Assembly: GCF_026184235.1 (NCBI RefSeq)
Contig: NZ_CP110806.1
Coordinates: 3,658,001-3,722,000 of the forward strand
DNA length: 64,000 nt
Source: Cellulomonas sp. S1-8
GTDB taxonomy: Bacteria > Actinomycetota > Actinomycetes > Actinomycetales > Cellulomonadaceae
Direction of reading: 5' to 3'
Position 1 is the stretch's first letter, and the number at the start of each line of letters is the position of its first letter. The notes below the pieces were generated by a model that saw only the letters and a list, made by a program, of their open reading frames with translations, did no database searches and was not told the origin of the DNA. The translations under genes were made by a program, and so were the position numbers. Of this stretch, positions 1-9,828 are shown piece after piece.

Positions 1-3000
1 CCACCGGGTCCACCGAGTCGAACCGACCCGTCCCCGTGTCGTAGTTGCGCGCCCGCAGGTGGTACCTGCCCGACTGCGTGTCGTCGCGGTACCCACCGGT
101 GAACTGCATCGGGTTGCCCGGCGCGTCCTCCGCGAGCCGCTGCCCACCGGCCTCCAGGTCGGTGCCCCGCGCCCCACCGAACGGGTCGTAGTCGTAGGCC
201 CACTGCGCCTCACCGGCCGCCGACACCACCGCCGATGTGCCGCCCAGCCAGTCCCGCACGTAGTGCGAGAACTGCTCCCCGCCCTCGGCCAGACCCAGCG
301 GCGACCCGTCCGGCGCGTACAGGAACGAGGTCGTCCCCTCCCCGTCCGTCCCGGTCCGCGTCTCCGTCGCGATCGTCGGCAGCCCGCCGTTCACGTCCCA
401 CGCCCACGCCGTCGACCCGGTCGCCCCGGCCTCGTCCGTGCTCGTCGACGACAACCGCATCCCCGCCGCGTCGTACGCGTACGTCGTGGACGTCCCGTCC
501 GACGTCGCCGAGGCGAGCGTGCGGTCCAGGTGGTACTCGTACGTCTCCTCACCGTCCGACGTCAGGTTGCCCTCGGCGTCGTAGGTGTACTCCCGCGTCC
601 CGGCCTCGACGTCCGGGATCCCGGTGAGCGTCCCGGTGACGGTCGTCTGCTCGCGGGTGAGCTGGTCGCCCGCGTCGTACGTCGCCGTGGTCGTGGCCTT
701 GCCCGTCGCCGTGGTGACCGCGTGCGACGTGCGGTTGCCGACCAGGTCGTAGCCGTAGTCGTACCGCTCGGCGGCCGGCGCCCCCGGCTCGCAGCTCTGT
801 GCGCCGTAGCAGGCGGACGTCAGGCGGTGCGCCTTGTCGTACGCGTACGACGTCGCCTCGACGACCTCCGGCCCCCCGGCGTTGCGCGTCTCCGTGATGC
901 GTAACGGGTTGCCGACCGCGTCCCGCACGACGTCGTGAGCCGAGACGACCTCGCCCCCGGCGCGGGTCGTCGCGACGCGCGTCATGCGTCCCGCCGGGTC
1001 GTACGAGCGCTCCTCCGTCAGCCCGGTGGCCCCCGGGAACGTGATCGACGTGAGCTGGTCGGCGACGTCCCACCCGAAGCCGTACGTCGCCGAGCGCCCC
1101 GCGCCCGCCGCCGTGAGCGACGTCAGGCGGTCCGCGACGTCGTACGACGCCGTGACCGTGGTGCCGTCCGGGTACGTCCGCTCGGTGAGGTTGTCCTGGT
1201 CGTCGTAGCCGTAGGTGAACGTCTCCACCGCACCGCCGACATCGGTGCGCGTCACCTCGGACAACCGCCCGGTGGTGTCGAACTCGTGCGACCGCACGCC
1301 GCGCGGGTCGGCCATCGAGACGAGCCGGTTCTTGGCGTCGTACCCGAACGTGAACAGCTCACCCTGCGTGCCGAGCTTGCGGCTCACCAGCCGGTCGAGC
1401 GTGTCGTACTGCAGTGCGACCGTCCGCGCGTCGCGGTTCGGGTCGAGCCGCGGGTCGCCCTCGACGACGCGCGCCGTGACGAGCTGCGTGAGGTTGGAGT
1501 TCGCGTCGTACACGTACTCCCGGCGCCGCCCGTTGGCGTCGGTCGACGCGACCGTGCGCCCGGCACGGTCGTACTCGAGCTTCGTCTCGTGCCCCAGCGG
1601 GTCACGACGCCCCGTGATCTGGCCGTTGGCGTCGTAGGTGTACCGCAGGACCTGCTGGTCGCCCGTGGCGTCGGGTCCGCGGACGGTGAGCAGCCGGTCG
1701 GCGGCGTCGTAGCCGTACTGCACGGCCGAGCCCGCCGCGTCCGTGGCGCTGACGAGCCGCCCGACCGCGTCGTACGCCGAGCGCGTGACGTTGCCCAGCG
1801 GGTCACGGACCTCGACCGGGTTGCCGGCCTGGTCGTAGGTGTACCGGGTCGTGAACGCGGCCGGGTCGGCCCCCTCGAGGTGACCGCGCGGCTCGGTGAT
1901 CGCGACCGGTCGGCCGTCGTCGTCGTACTCCCACGTGATGACGCCACCCGAGGCGGTGACCTGACGCGTCGGGTTGCCGACCTGGTCGTACTCGATCTGC
2001 GCCGGGGACGCCACGCCCGAGCCGCCCGTGCGGCGGTTGGCGTCGTCGTACGTCATGCCGAGCGCGTCGCCGTCCTCGTCCTTCATGCCCGTGACGTTCC
2101 CGGCGGCGTCGTACGACATCTCCGTCGTCGCGCCGAGCTCGTCGATCTGCTCGACCGGGCGGCCCAGCTCGTCGAACCGCGAGTCGACCTGGACCAGACG
2201 CCCCTGGGCGTCCGGGCGCTCGGCGCGCACGAGGTTGCCCCGGAAGTCGTAGTGGAACGTCGTCGTGTACGCCGCGCGTCGCGTCGCCAGCGCCTCGTCC
2301 GACTCCCCGTCGCGCTGCGCCGCGTTGCCCAGCGGCAGGCGCTCGGTGGCGACCCGCCCCTGCCCGTCGTACGTCCAGGTGGACCGGTTGCCCTCGCCGT
2401 CCGTGACCGACGCCGTGCGCCCCGCCGCGGTGTACGTGTACTCCGTGACGTTGCCCTTCGGGTCCTTCAGCGTCACCAGGCGCGACGAGTCGTCGTACGT
2501 GTACCGGGAGGAGTTCGCGAGCTGGTCGGTGACCACGACGACGTTGCCGATCTCGTCGTACGTGGTCTTGACCGGCGCGTCCTTGCCCGGGTCACGGCGC
2601 TCGACGAGCCGGTCCTGCTGGTCGTAGGCGTAGCGCGTGCGGAACTGGTCCTTGTTCGCGCCGGCGACCGTGCCGCGCGGGTCGACGACCGACACGAGCC
2701 GGCCCGTCTGGTCGTAGGTGAACTCCGTGCGGCGTCCCGTGGGCGTGACCTCGGCGGTGCGGTTGCCCACGGCGTCGTACTCGTACCGCGTCACCTTGCC
2801 GCGCGGGTCGGTGCGCGTCTCGAGCAGGCCGCGGCTCTCGTACGTGTACTTGTACCCCTCGTCCTGCTCCGGGTCCTTCTGGCCGGTGATCCCGTTCTGC
2901 TCGTCGTACGTGTACGTCCAGGTGTTGCCGCGGCCGTCCGTGTGCGTCCGGAGGTTGTTGCCCGCGTCGAACGCGTTGCGCTCTCTCCAGTCGAACGGTG

Positions 3001-4729
3001 CCGGCGCCTGGCGCTCGACGGGGTTGCCGGCAGCGTCGTGCAGCGCACCGGACTGGTTGCCCTCCGGGTCGACGACGAGGGACTCGTTGAGCTTGTCGTC
3101 GTACCGGTACGTCACGGTGTCGCCCTGGCCGTTGCGCGACCACAGCAGCACGTTCTCGCGGTACCCGTCGCGCGAGACCACACCGTCGGGGTCGGTCGTC
3201 GTCGCGACCTCCTCGGCCGCGTCCCACGCGAACGTCGTCACCGCGCCCGCGGCGTCCGTCTGGCGCACCACGCGACCGTCCGCGTACTCGTTGGCGACGT
3301 CCCGCTTGCCCCGCGCGTCCTGCACGTGGTCGAGGCGCCCGGCCGAGTCGTAGTGGTACTGCCACGTGTAGTTCCGGGCGTCCTGCACCTTCAGCAGGCG
3401 GCCGTCCTGGTAGTCGAACTGCACGCTGCGCCCGTCGGGGAGCGTGAGCTTGCTGATGGCGCGCACGTCCTGGCGCATCTCGACGCGCACGACGCGGCCC
3501 GCGGCGTCCGTCAGCGAGGCGAGCAGGCCGTTCGACCCGTACGCCAGGGTCACGCCGTGGCCGCGGGCGTCGGTGACGGACAGCAGCTTGCCCTGGGCGT
3601 CGAACGTGAGCCGGCGCTGGTCGGGCGGGGTGAGCACCCAGCCGCCTCCGGCGCGGTCGGTCAGCACGGCGCGCACGCCCGCGGGGCGCTGGTAGCCGTC
3701 GGCGGTGCGCGCGTACACGGCCTCCGAGCCGTCCTCGGCGCGCACCCGCACGGCGTCGGCGCCGGCGTCGGGGGCGACGATGCGGGCGTCGTACGTCCAC
3801 GTCCACCCGGCGCCGAACATGCCGGTCCCGGTGTTGGCCGACGAGTAGAAGCGCACGGCCTCGAACGGGATGCCGTACGACGTCATCGTCAGGTCGCGCT
3901 CGGTGCGGTTGAACGCGCCGGTACCGGTGTTGACGAGCGCACCGCGCAGCTCCTGGCCGTCGACCGTGCGGCCCAGCACGTTGGCGCACGCGCAGCCCGC
4001 GGCCTGCTCGGCCGGCAGGGCGGGAGGGGTCGCCGTCGTGCGGGGGTTCGCGGGCGCCGACGGCGGCGAGTCGAGCGTCGTGCCGTCGTCCGCGAGCAGG
4101 GAGATCGTGACCGTGTACTGCCGGGCCGGGTCCAGCGTCCAGCCGTCGGCGGCACCGAAGCTGCGGCAGAACTCGCGCGGGGCACCACACCGCGACAGGT
4201 CCTCGCGGCCCAGGTCGGTGGACACCTGCTGGGTCCCGGCCTCGACGTCGGTGACGGTCGCGCGCCAGCGGGCCCACGAGGTCGGGTCCCCGTCCGCGAC
4301 GTCCGCGTCGAAGTACACGACGAGCGACGTGTCGCCCAGCAGGTACCCGGGACGCACGACGAGGTCACGGGCACCGCCGTCGGCGAGCACCTCCGCCGCC
4401 GTGGCGGCGAACGTCGGCGCCTCGCCGCTGAACTGCGACCCGGACGGCCGCGCGAGGCCGGGCAGCAGGGGCGGGTTGACCGGCGCCTGCTCGGACACCG
4501 GGACGGCCGGCGGCTCGATCGGGACGTCGTCGGGGTCGCCCTCGCGGACGGCGTTGGCCGGCAGCGGCCGCTCGACCGGTGCGGCTCCGTCCTGCGCGAC
4601 CGGCGCCGGGGGCGCCGGTGCCGCGGCGGCGATCGGTGGTGCGAGCACGACCCCGGTGACAGCGACGACAGGTGCCAGGACGTACGCCGTGAAGAGACGC
4701 ACGACGGAGCGACGCGGACGCGTGGACAT
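1..4729 (-). CDS. RHS/YD-repeat protein, N-terminal 1576 codons (3' end outside window)
   Basis: Large secreted or surface RHS-repeat protein of the polymorphic-toxin type. The start is the ATG at 4729, followed by a basic stretch and a hydrophobic segment (about residues 10-37) that look like a signal peptide or membrane anchor. An Ala/Pro-rich linker and a DUF6531-like region lead into dozens of YD repeats (pattern YDxxGRLxxxxDxxG) that should form the beta-cocoon. Near the left edge the RHS-associated core is clear: NPMQFTGGYRD, then RYHLRARNYD, then RFDSVDPV. In this family the variable toxin tip begins right after that core, so the tip and any immunity gene lie beyond base 1. The frame stays open throughout. 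The name is firm; the toxin activity cannot be seen. Confidence 0.93.
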   Translation of the reverse strand, partial: MSTRPRRSVVRLFTAYVLAPVVAVTGVVLAPPIAAAAPAPPAPVAQDGAAPVERPLPANAVREGDPDDVPIEPPAVPVSEQAPVNPPLLPGLARPSGSQFSGEAPTFAATAAEVLADGGARDLVVRPGYLLGDTSLVVYFDADVADGDPTSWARWRATVTDVEAGTQQVSTDLGREDLSRCGAPREFCRSFGAADGWTLDPARQYTVTISLLADDGTTLDSPPSAPANPRTTATPPALPAEQAAGCACANVLGRTVDGQELRGALVNTGTGAFNRTERDLTMTSYGIPFEAVRFYSSANTGTGMFGAGWTWTYDARIVAPDAGADAVRVRAEDGSEAVYARTADGYQRPAGVRAVLTDRAGGGWVLTPPDQRRLTFDAQGKLLSVTDARGHGVTLAYGSNGLLASLTDAAGRVVRVEMRQDVRAISKLTLPDGRSVQFDYQDGRLLKVQDARNYTWQYHYDSAGRLDHVQDARGKRDVANEYADGRVVRQTDAAGAVTTFAWDAAEEVATTTDPDGVVSRDGYRENVLLWSRNGQGDTVTYRYDDKLNESLVVDPEGNQSGALHDAAGNPVERQAPAPFDWRERNAFDAGNNLRTHTDGRGNTWTYTYDEQNGITGQKDPEQDEGYKYTYESRGLLETRTDPRGKVTRYEYDAVGNRTAEVTPTGRRTEFTYDQTGRLVSVVDPRGTVAGANKDQFRTRYAYDQQDRLVERRDPGKDAPVKTTYDEIGNVVVVTDQLANSSRYTYDDSSRLVTLKDPKGNVTEYTYTAAGRTASVTDGEGNRSTWTYDGQGRVATERLPLGNAAQRDGESDEALATRRAAYTTTFHYDFRGNLVRAERPDAQGRLVQVDSRFDELGRPVEQIDELGATTEMSYDAAGNVTGMKDEDGDALGMTYDDANRRTGGSGVASPAQIEYDQVGNPTRQVTASGGVITWEYDDDGRPVAITEPRGHLEGADPAAFTTRYTYDQAGNPVEVRDPLGNVTRSAYDAVGRLVSATDAAGSAVQYGYDAADRLLTVRGPDATGDQQVLRYTYDANGQITGRRDPLGHETKLEYDRAGRTVASTDANGRRREYVYDANSNLTQLVTARVVEGDPRLDPNRDARTVALQYDTLDRLVSRKLGTQGELFTFGYDAKNRLVSMADPRGVRSHEFDTTGRLSEVTRTDVGGAVETFTYGYDDQDNLTERTYPDGTTVTASYDVADRLTSLTAAGAGRSATYGFGWDVADQLTSITFPGATGLTEERSYDPAGRMTRVATTRAGGEVVSAHDVVRDAVGNPLRITETRNAGGPEVVEATSYAYDKAHRLTSACYGAQSCEPGAPAAERYDYGYDLVGNRTSHAVTTATGKATTTATYDAGDQLTREQTTVTGTLTGIPDVEAGTREYTYDAEGNLTSDGEETYEYHLDRTLASATSDGTSTTYAYDAAGMRLSSTSTDEAGATGSTAWAWDVNGGLPTIATETRTGTDGEGTTSFLYAPDGSPLGLAEGGEQFSHYVRDWLGGTSAVVSAAGEAQWAYDYDPFGGARGTDLEAGGQRLAEDAPGNPMQFTGGYRDDTQSGRYHLRARNYDTGTGRFDSVDPV

Positions 4730-4977
4730 ACCGACCCCCTACGCACGCCGACAGCCATGTCACCGTGCCTCGCGACCGCCCCCTGCGGCAGTCGAGCAGG
4801 GCTCACCCAAGGGGCAGCGACCAGCGGTCCGCCAGGTGTCGCCCGGATCGCGAGACGACCACAGGCCGCACGTCGCGGGCCTGACCGGCACGGACGCCGG
4901 CAGCTCGCGGAGGCGTCCTTGCAGGTCGCTCCGGCGCGTCCCACTTGCCCAGGATCATGGGCGTTTGTCCACAACGG
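4730..4977. other. Intergenic region upstream of the RHS gene
   Basis: No gene-like reading frame is convincing here. A G-rich stretch precedes the RHS ATG and could be its ribosome binding site, but no clear promoter hexamers are visible. Together with the two hairpins that follow, it forms a spacer of about 480 bases between the RHS gene and the acyl-CoA oxidase gene, both on the minus strand. Confidence 0.4.
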
Positions 4978-5009
4978 CGCCGAGCATGAGAAGACTCTCA
5001 TGCTCGGCG
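4978..5009. terminator. 13-bp perfect hairpin, probable terminator
   Basis: Perfect inverted repeat: arms 4978-4990 and 4997-5009, sequence CGCCGAGCATGAG and its complement, with a six-base loop AAGACT. It has no T-run. It lies between the acyl-CoA oxidase and RHS genes, both on the minus strand, so it could insulate the RHS gene. A regulatory palindrome is the alternative. Confidence 0.55.
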
Positions 5010-5106
5010 GGGGTTGAGGCCTGCCTGCGACTCAGGCCCTCAGCCGCTGTTCGACGGGCGTCCACCCCCGCACGCCGCGAGCCGCACGTCCGCCAGCACC
5101 GCCTGC

Positions 5107-5172
5107 GCCGCCGAGCTCGCAGTTCGGCGGTGACCGGCGGCCGAGAAGCCGCCGAAGTGCGAGCTCGGCGGC
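5107..5172 (-). terminator. 24-bp inverted repeat after the acyl-CoA oxidase stop
   Basis: Arms 5107-5130 and 5149-5172 match over 24 positions with one mismatch, around an 18-base spacer. The element starts 36 bases beyond the acyl-CoA oxidase stop. It fits a GC-rich actinobacterial terminator without a T-tail. Confidence 0.6.
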
Positions 5173-5207
5173 TACGCGACAGCCCGGCAGCCCGGCAGCC
5201 CCGTGCC

Positions 5208-7280
5208 TCAGCGCATCGCGTGCTTCTCCGGGATCGGCGCGTCGCCGCTGGCCCGCTGCGCCCGGTAGTGCGCCCGCGCCTCGTCCTGGCGGACGCGCTC
5301 GACGCCCGACGCGATCGGCGCGCGCAGGTGCTCCGGGCCGTAGCCGAACGCGTCGACGAGGTCCTGCGCGTGCGGCCGCAGGCGCCCCAGCAGGCGGTCG
5401 ATGTACGACGTCACCGTGCGCGCGCGGCCCGCCGACAGGCGCCCGTTGATGAGGTACCAGGCCAGGTTGCGCTCGATGAGCGTGAGGCCGAACAGGTCGC
5501 GCACCCACGTCAGGACCTGCCGGGTGCCGGGGTCCTCGACGCGCTCGACGGCCCGCGTGAACGCCTCCCAGTGCACGCGCTCGGCGTGCGCGCGCGCCGC
5601 CTCGATGAGCTGGTGCTGGTGGGTGTTGAACAGGTCCGCCGCCTTCTCCGGGCTGAGCCGGCGGGCCGGGGCGAGGGCCTGCGCGACGTGCGCGACCATC
5701 GTCTCGACGCGGTCCGTGAGCAGGTCGCGCTGGGTCTGCGTGTCGCGCAGCTGCCCGACCGACCGCCGCGCGTCCCCGCGGTCCCCGAGCGTCTGCACGG
5801 CCCGCACCAGCGGCGTGCGGTGCAGGGCGGCGTCCGTGACGCGGTCGACGACGAACCGCGCGAGGTCCCCGCGGTCCGTCTGCACCGCTGCGAGCGACTT
5901 CGCGTAGTCACCGAGCAGCCGCTTGGCGACGAGCTGGTAGAGGACGGTGTTGTCGCCCTCGAACGTCGCGTAGACGTCGAGGTCGGCGTGCAGTCCGGTG
6001 AGCCGGTTCTCCGCCAGGTAGCCGGCGCCGCCGCACGCCTCGCGGCAGACCTGCAGCGTGCGTAGGGCGTTCCACGACGACGTCGGCTTGAGCGCCGCGG
6101 CGAGCGTCTCGAGGTCCTCGCGCTGCTCGGGGGTGTCACCGCGGCCGGAGAACACCTCGTCGAACGCCGCGAGCAGCTCCTCGTGGGCGAACGACGTCGC
6201 GTACGCGTCGGCGAGCAGCGGCAGCAGCCGGCGCTGGTGCTGCCCGTAGTCCAGCAGCACGACCTCGTCGGCGGTGCCGCCCGCGAACTGGCGGCGCTGG
6301 TTGCCGTACGTCACCGCGATCGCGAGCGCCATCTTGCTGGCGTTCGCCGCGGCGCCGTCGAGCGAGACGCGGCCCTGCACGAGCGTGCCGAGCATCGTGA
6401 AGAACCGGCGACCCGGGCTGGCGATGGGCGAGGTGTACGTGCCGTCGGGGGCGACGTCGCCGTACCGGTTGAGCAGGTGGGTCCGCGGCACCCGGACGTG
6501 CGTGAAGTGCAGGCGCCCGTTGTCGATGCCGTTGAGGCCGCCCTTGACGCCGTCGTCCTCGCCCCCGACGCCCGGGAGGAACGCGAGCGTCTGCGGGTCG
6601 CGGATCGGGACGTAGAACGCGTGCACGCCGTGGTTCACGCGCTCACCGCCGGGGGTCGCCGTGACGAGCTGGGCGAACACGACCGCGGCCGTCCCGTGCA
6701 CGGCCGCGTTGCCCAGGTAGTCCTTCCACGCGTTGCGGAACGGCGTGTGGATCACGAACTCCTGCGTCGCGGCGTCGTACTCGGCGGTCGTGCCGATCGA
6801 CGCGACGTCGGACCCGTGCCCGGCCTCCGTCATCGCGAACGCGCCGGGCACGCGCAGGTGCATGGCGTCGGCCAGGAAGGTCTCGTGGTGGTGCTCGGTG
6901 CCCAGGTGCAGGATCGCGGACGCGAACAGCCCCCACTGCACCCCGGCCTTGATCTGCAGCGACGGGTCCCCCGTGACGAGCTCCTCGAACCGCGCCAGCG
7001 AGCCGCCGTGGTCGTCGGCGCCGCCCAGGTGCGTCGGGAAGGCGCGCAGGACGTCGTGGTCCGAGGCGAGGCGGCGGAGCTGCCCGAGGACGCGCTCGCG
7101 GTGCTCGGCCATCGGCTGGCCCTCGATCTTCTGGAAGTCGGGGTCGGCCGTGACGGCGCGCGCCTCGCGGCGCAGGTCCGCGTACTGCCCCAGCAGCAGG
7201 TTCTCCAGGGCGGCGACGTCGACGCGGGGGGTGGTCGCGTCGGTGGCGCGGGTCGTGGGGCGGTCGGTGGTGGTGGTCAT
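5208..7280 (-). CDS. Acyl-CoA oxidase / long acyl-CoA dehydrogenase
   Basis: FAD enzyme (690 aa) catalysing the first, alpha-beta dehydrogenation step of fatty acid beta-oxidation. The N-terminal half carries acyl-CoA dehydrogenase signatures: MTEAGHGSDV, the substrate/flavin loop, then the TPFRNAWKDYLGNA region. The C-terminal half has the oxidase-type ACGGAGYLAENR followed by YATFEGDNTVLYQ, in which the EGDN glutamate region is the usual catalytic site. Acyl-CoA oxidases are typically 650-700 aa and plain dehydrogenases about 380-600, so length favours the oxidase branch. The ATG at 7280 has GGGAG ten bases upstream and overlaps the TetR stop by four bases (ATGA), so the two are co-transcribed. 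Dehydrogenase versus oxidase cannot be settled from sequence alone. Confidence 0.87.
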   Translation of the reverse strand: MTTTTDRPTTRATDATTPRVDVAALENLLLGQYADLRREARAVTADPDFQKIEGQPMAEHRERVLGQLRRLASDHDVLRAFPTHLGGADDHGGSLARFEELVTGDPSLQIKAGVQWGLFASAILHLGTEHHHETFLADAMHLRVPGAFAMTEAGHGSDVASIGTTAEYDAATQEFVIHTPFRNAWKDYLGNAAVHGTAAVVFAQLVTATPGGERVNHGVHAFYVPIRDPQTLAFLPGVGGEDDGVKGGLNGIDNGRLHFTHVRVPRTHLLNRYGDVAPDGTYTSPIASPGRRFFTMLGTLVQGRVSLDGAAANASKMALAIAVTYGNQRRQFAGGTADEVVLLDYGQHQRRLLPLLADAYATSFAHEELLAAFDEVFSGRGDTPEQREDLETLAAALKPTSSWNALRTLQVCREACGGAGYLAENRLTGLHADLDVYATFEGDNTVLYQLVAKRLLGDYAKSLAAVQTDRGDLARFVVDRVTDAALHRTPLVRAVQTLGDRGDARRSVGQLRDTQTQRDLLTDRVETMVAHVAQALAPARRLSPEKAADLFNTHQHQLIEAARAHAERVHWEAFTRAVERVEDPGTRQVLTWVRDLFGLTLIERNLAWYLINGRLSAGRARTVTSYIDRLLGRLRPHAQDLVDAFGYGPEHLRAPIASGVERVRQDEARAHYRAQRASGDAPIPEKHAMR

Positions 7281-8242
7281 CGCTGCTCCCTGGGGGTGTG
7301 GGCGGCGGCGTCGCCGGCCGTGTGCTGCTGGTCCGCCGGGAGGGCGGGGTCTGCGGGGCCGGTCGGGCCTGCGTCGTCGTCGGGGCGGACGGACGTGGGG
7401 CGCGGGTGGGTGCGCGCGAGCATGCCGACGGGCCCGGCCCACAGCCATGCGGCAACCTGCGCGGTGAGCGTCGCGCGGTCGGGGCTGCCGGGCTCGGCGC
7501 GGTCGGCCAACCACCGCTCACCGGCCCCGCGGACGAAGCCGACGGCCCCCGCGGCCCAGGTCTCGGCGAGCGCCCTGGTCGCCGGGTCGGGGGTCGGGTC
7601 GGGGGTCGGGTCGGTGTCGTCGGTGCCGGGGCGGCGCGCGACGCTGCGGCCGTCGCGGTCCTCGGTGAGACCGCGCGCGAACGGTGCGGCGACCAGCGCG
7701 GTGACGGAGTCGAGGAAGTGACCGAGCGGCCCGCCGGACTCCACGGACCCGTCGCGCGTGACGAACGCGTAGACGTGCGGCGAGGACTCGATCATCTCGA
7801 GGTAGACCGCGACCATCGCGCGCAGGCCGTCGCGGGGGGTCGGCGCGACCCGCAGGACGCCCTCGAGGGCGCCCTGCATCTGCCCCACGACCATCTCGGC
7901 GACCGCGATCTGCAGCCCGGTCTTGTCGCTGAAGTACCGGTAGACGATCGACTTCGACGTGCCGGCCGCGGCGGCGATCTCCTCCATGGAGACGTCCGGC
8001 CCGCGGTGGTGGACCGTGCGGCGCGCGATGCGCACGAGCTCCGCGCGGCGGGCCTCGCGGTGGTCGGCCCAGCGGGTCGAACGGCCGTCCGCTGGGGCTT
8101 CGTCGGCCGCGTCGTCGGGCGCGTGCGCGCCCTGGTGGTCCGGCGCGGGCACGACGAGCCGCACGACGGACCTGTCCGTCGTGGCGGCACGGGCTCGGGT
8201 CGGGGAGGTCGTCGTCGACGTTCCCGGAGTGACGGGGCTCAC
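7277..8242 (-). CDS. TetR-family regulator of the adjoining fatty-acid genes
   Basis: Transcriptional repressor of 321 aa. The helix-turn-helix is at about residues 85-110 (EEIAAAAGTSKSIVYRYF), preceded by an unusually long, Pro/Asp-rich N-terminal tail of some 60 residues. The ligand-binding half contains a low-complexity linker of repeated DPTPDP. It is upstream of, and overlaps by four bases, the acyl-CoA oxidase gene, and diverges from the thiolase gene, so it probably controls both in response to an acyl-CoA. The GTG at 8242 is chosen because the frame upstream lacks TetR features. The imperfect palindrome GTATCAGGTAC just upstream in the shared intergenic region is a candidate operator. 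Confidence 0.88.
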   Translation of the reverse strand: MSPVTPGTSTTTSPTRARAATTDRSVVRLVVPAPDHQGAHAPDDAADEAPADGRSTRWADHREARRAELVRIARRTVHHRGPDVSMEEIAAAAGTSKSIVYRYFSDKTGLQIAVAEMVVGQMQGALEGVLRVAPTPRDGLRAMVAVYLEMIESSPHVYAFVTRDGSVESGGPLGHFLDSVTALVAAPFARGLTEDRDGRSVARRPGTDDTDPTPDPTPDPATRALAETWAAGAVGFVRGAGERWLADRAEPGSPDRATLTAQVAAWLWAGPVGMLARTHPRPTSVRPDDDAGPTGPADPALPADQQHTAGDAAAHTPREQR

Positions 8243-8365
8243 GCAACTGAAGGTATCAGGTACTGTGGGTTCTGGACACCGATCGGGGACGAACGTCCCT
8301 TCCGTCATGGGCAGGTCCACGACACGACCGCACGCCACCGACGCCGATGCGAGAGCGAGCGCCAC

Positions 8366-9703
8366 ATGGCCACCCGCAACCCGAGCACCTCGACCCCCCG
8401 CGCCGCGTACGTCCTGGGCGGCAACCGCATCCCCTTCGCCCGCGCCGGCGGGAAGTACGCGCAGTCCTCCAATCAGGACATGCTCACCGCCGCCCTCGAC
8501 GGGCTCGTCGCCCGTTACGGCCTGCAGGGCGAGTCGATCGGCGAGGTCGCCGCCGGCGCCGTGCTGAAGCACAGCCGCGACTTCAACCTCACGCGCGAGG
8601 CCGTGCTCGGCTCGGCGCTCGCGGCGACTACCCCCGCGTACGACGTGCAGCAGGCGTGCGCGACGGGCCTGGAGACCGTCGTCTCGCTGGCGAACAAGAT
8701 CCGCCTCGGCCAGCTCGAGTCGGCCGTCGCCGGCGGCGTCGACACGACGTCCGACGCCCCGATCGCCGTCAGCGACCGGCTGCGGCGCGTGCTGCTCGAC
8801 GTCTCGCACGCGAAGACCCCGCAGCAGCGGCTCAAGGCCCTCGCGCGGCTGCGCCCGAAGGACCTCGCCCCCGCCACGCCGCGCACGTCCGAGCCCCGCA
8901 CCCGGCTGTCTATGGGAGAGCACCAGGCCCTGACGACCGCCCAGTGGCAGATCACGCGCGAGGCGCAGGACGAGCTCGCGCTGCGCAGCCACCAGCGCCT
9001 GGCCGCCGCCTACGACTCCGGGTTCTTCGACGACCTCGTCACGCCGTACCGCGGCCTGACGCGGGACGCGAACCTGCGCGCGGACACCTCGCTGGAGAAG
9101 CTCGCGAAGCTCAGCCCCACGTTCGGCCTCGGCCTGGACACCCCCGCCACGATGACGGCCGGCAACTCGACGCCGCTGACCGACGGCGCGTCGACCGTGC
9201 TGCTCGGCTCCCCCGAGTGGGCCGCCGCGCACGACCTGACGCCGCTGGCCGCGGTCGTCGACGCCGAGGCCGGCGCCGTCGACTTCGTGCACGGCGTCGA
9301 CGGGCTGCTCATGGCGCCCGTGTTCGCGGTGCCGCGCCTGCTGGCCCGCCACGGCCTGCGCCTCGAGGACCTGCAGTACGTCGAGATCCACGAGGCGTTC
9401 GCGTCGACCGTGCTCACGACGCTCGCCGCGTGGGGGTCGCCGGAGTTCGGCCGCGAGCGCCTGGGGCTCGACGGCGCGTTCGGCACCGTCGACCCCGCAC
9501 GGCTCAACGTGCACGGGTCGTCGCTGGCGGCCGGGCACCCGTTCGCCGCGACGGGCGGACGCATCGTGGCGACCATCGCCAAGGAGCTGCACACCCGGCG
9601 CGCCGCCCAGGTCGCCGCCGGCGACGACTCCCCCGTCCGCGCGCTGATCTCGATCTGCGCCGCCGGGGGCCTGGGCCTCACGGCCCTCCTCGAAGCCGCC
9701 TGA
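8366..9703 (+). CDS. Acetyl-CoA C-acyltransferase (thiolase, FadA/FadI type)
   Basis: Thiolase (445 aa) that cleaves 3-ketoacyl-CoA to acetyl-CoA plus a shortened acyl-CoA, the last step of beta-oxidation. The nucleophile Cys98 lies in QQACATGLET. The second signature HPFAATGGR and the C-terminal ICAAGGLGLTALLE supply the catalytic His and second Cys. The EIHEAFAST motif is also present. The ATG at 8366 starts 124 bases from the divergent TetR start, and the spacer carries the presumed shared control region. The following fabG-like gene runs the same way but is separated by a repeat element that could attenuate read-through. Confidence 0.93.
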   Translation: MATRNPSTSTPRAAYVLGGNRIPFARAGGKYAQSSNQDMLTAALDGLVARYGLQGESIGEVAAGAVLKHSRDFNLTREAVLGSALAATTPAYDVQQACATGLETVVSLANKIRLGQLESAVAGGVDTTSDAPIAVSDRLRRVLLDVSHAKTPQQRLKALARLRPKDLAPATPRTSEPRTRLSMGEHQALTTAQWQITREAQDELALRSHQRLAAAYDSGFFDDLVTPYRGLTRDANLRADTSLEKLAKLSPTFGLGLDTPATMTAGNSTPLTDGASTVLLGSPEWAAAHDLTPLAAVVDAEAGAVDFVHGVDGLLMAPVFAVPRLLARHGLRLEDLQYVEIHEAFASTVLTTLAAWGSPEFGRERLGLDGAFGTVDPARLNVHGSSLAAGHPFAATGGRIVATIAKELHTRRAAQVAAGDDSPVRALISICAAGGLGLTALLEAA

Positions 9704-9740
9704 CCGGGCCGGACCGCCCTCCCACCCCACCCCCCCGGGC

Positions 9741-9801
9741 GTGAGAGGGCGATCCAGTCCCCCCGTTCCTCCCCTCTCTCCCCGCGAGAGAGCAATCCAG
9801 C
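9741..9801 (+). repeat. Two units of the GAGAGAGCAATCCAGC repeat family
   Basis: Unit 1, GTGAGAGGGCGATCCAGTCC, begins at 9741. Unit 2, GCGAGAGAGCAATCCAGC, ends at 9801. Between them CTCTCTC can pair with GAGAGAG to make a short stem. The element fills the space between thiolase and fabG. Related copies occur at 12131, 20462, 21809 and 26055. Confidence 0.75.
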
Positions 9802-9828
9802 ACCGCACCCGACGACGCAGGAGTCGTG

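Noticed and set aside
935..5017. A 1360-codon open frame on the plus strand
   Set aside because: It is antisense to the RHS gene and consists of Arg/Val-rich sequence. The minus-strand frame carries the YD repeats and RHS core.
5107..5172. Terminal inverted repeats of an insertion sequence
   Set aside because: The arms are only 18 bases apart with no transposase, so they form a hairpin rather than the ends of an element. No insertion sequence was found in the window.
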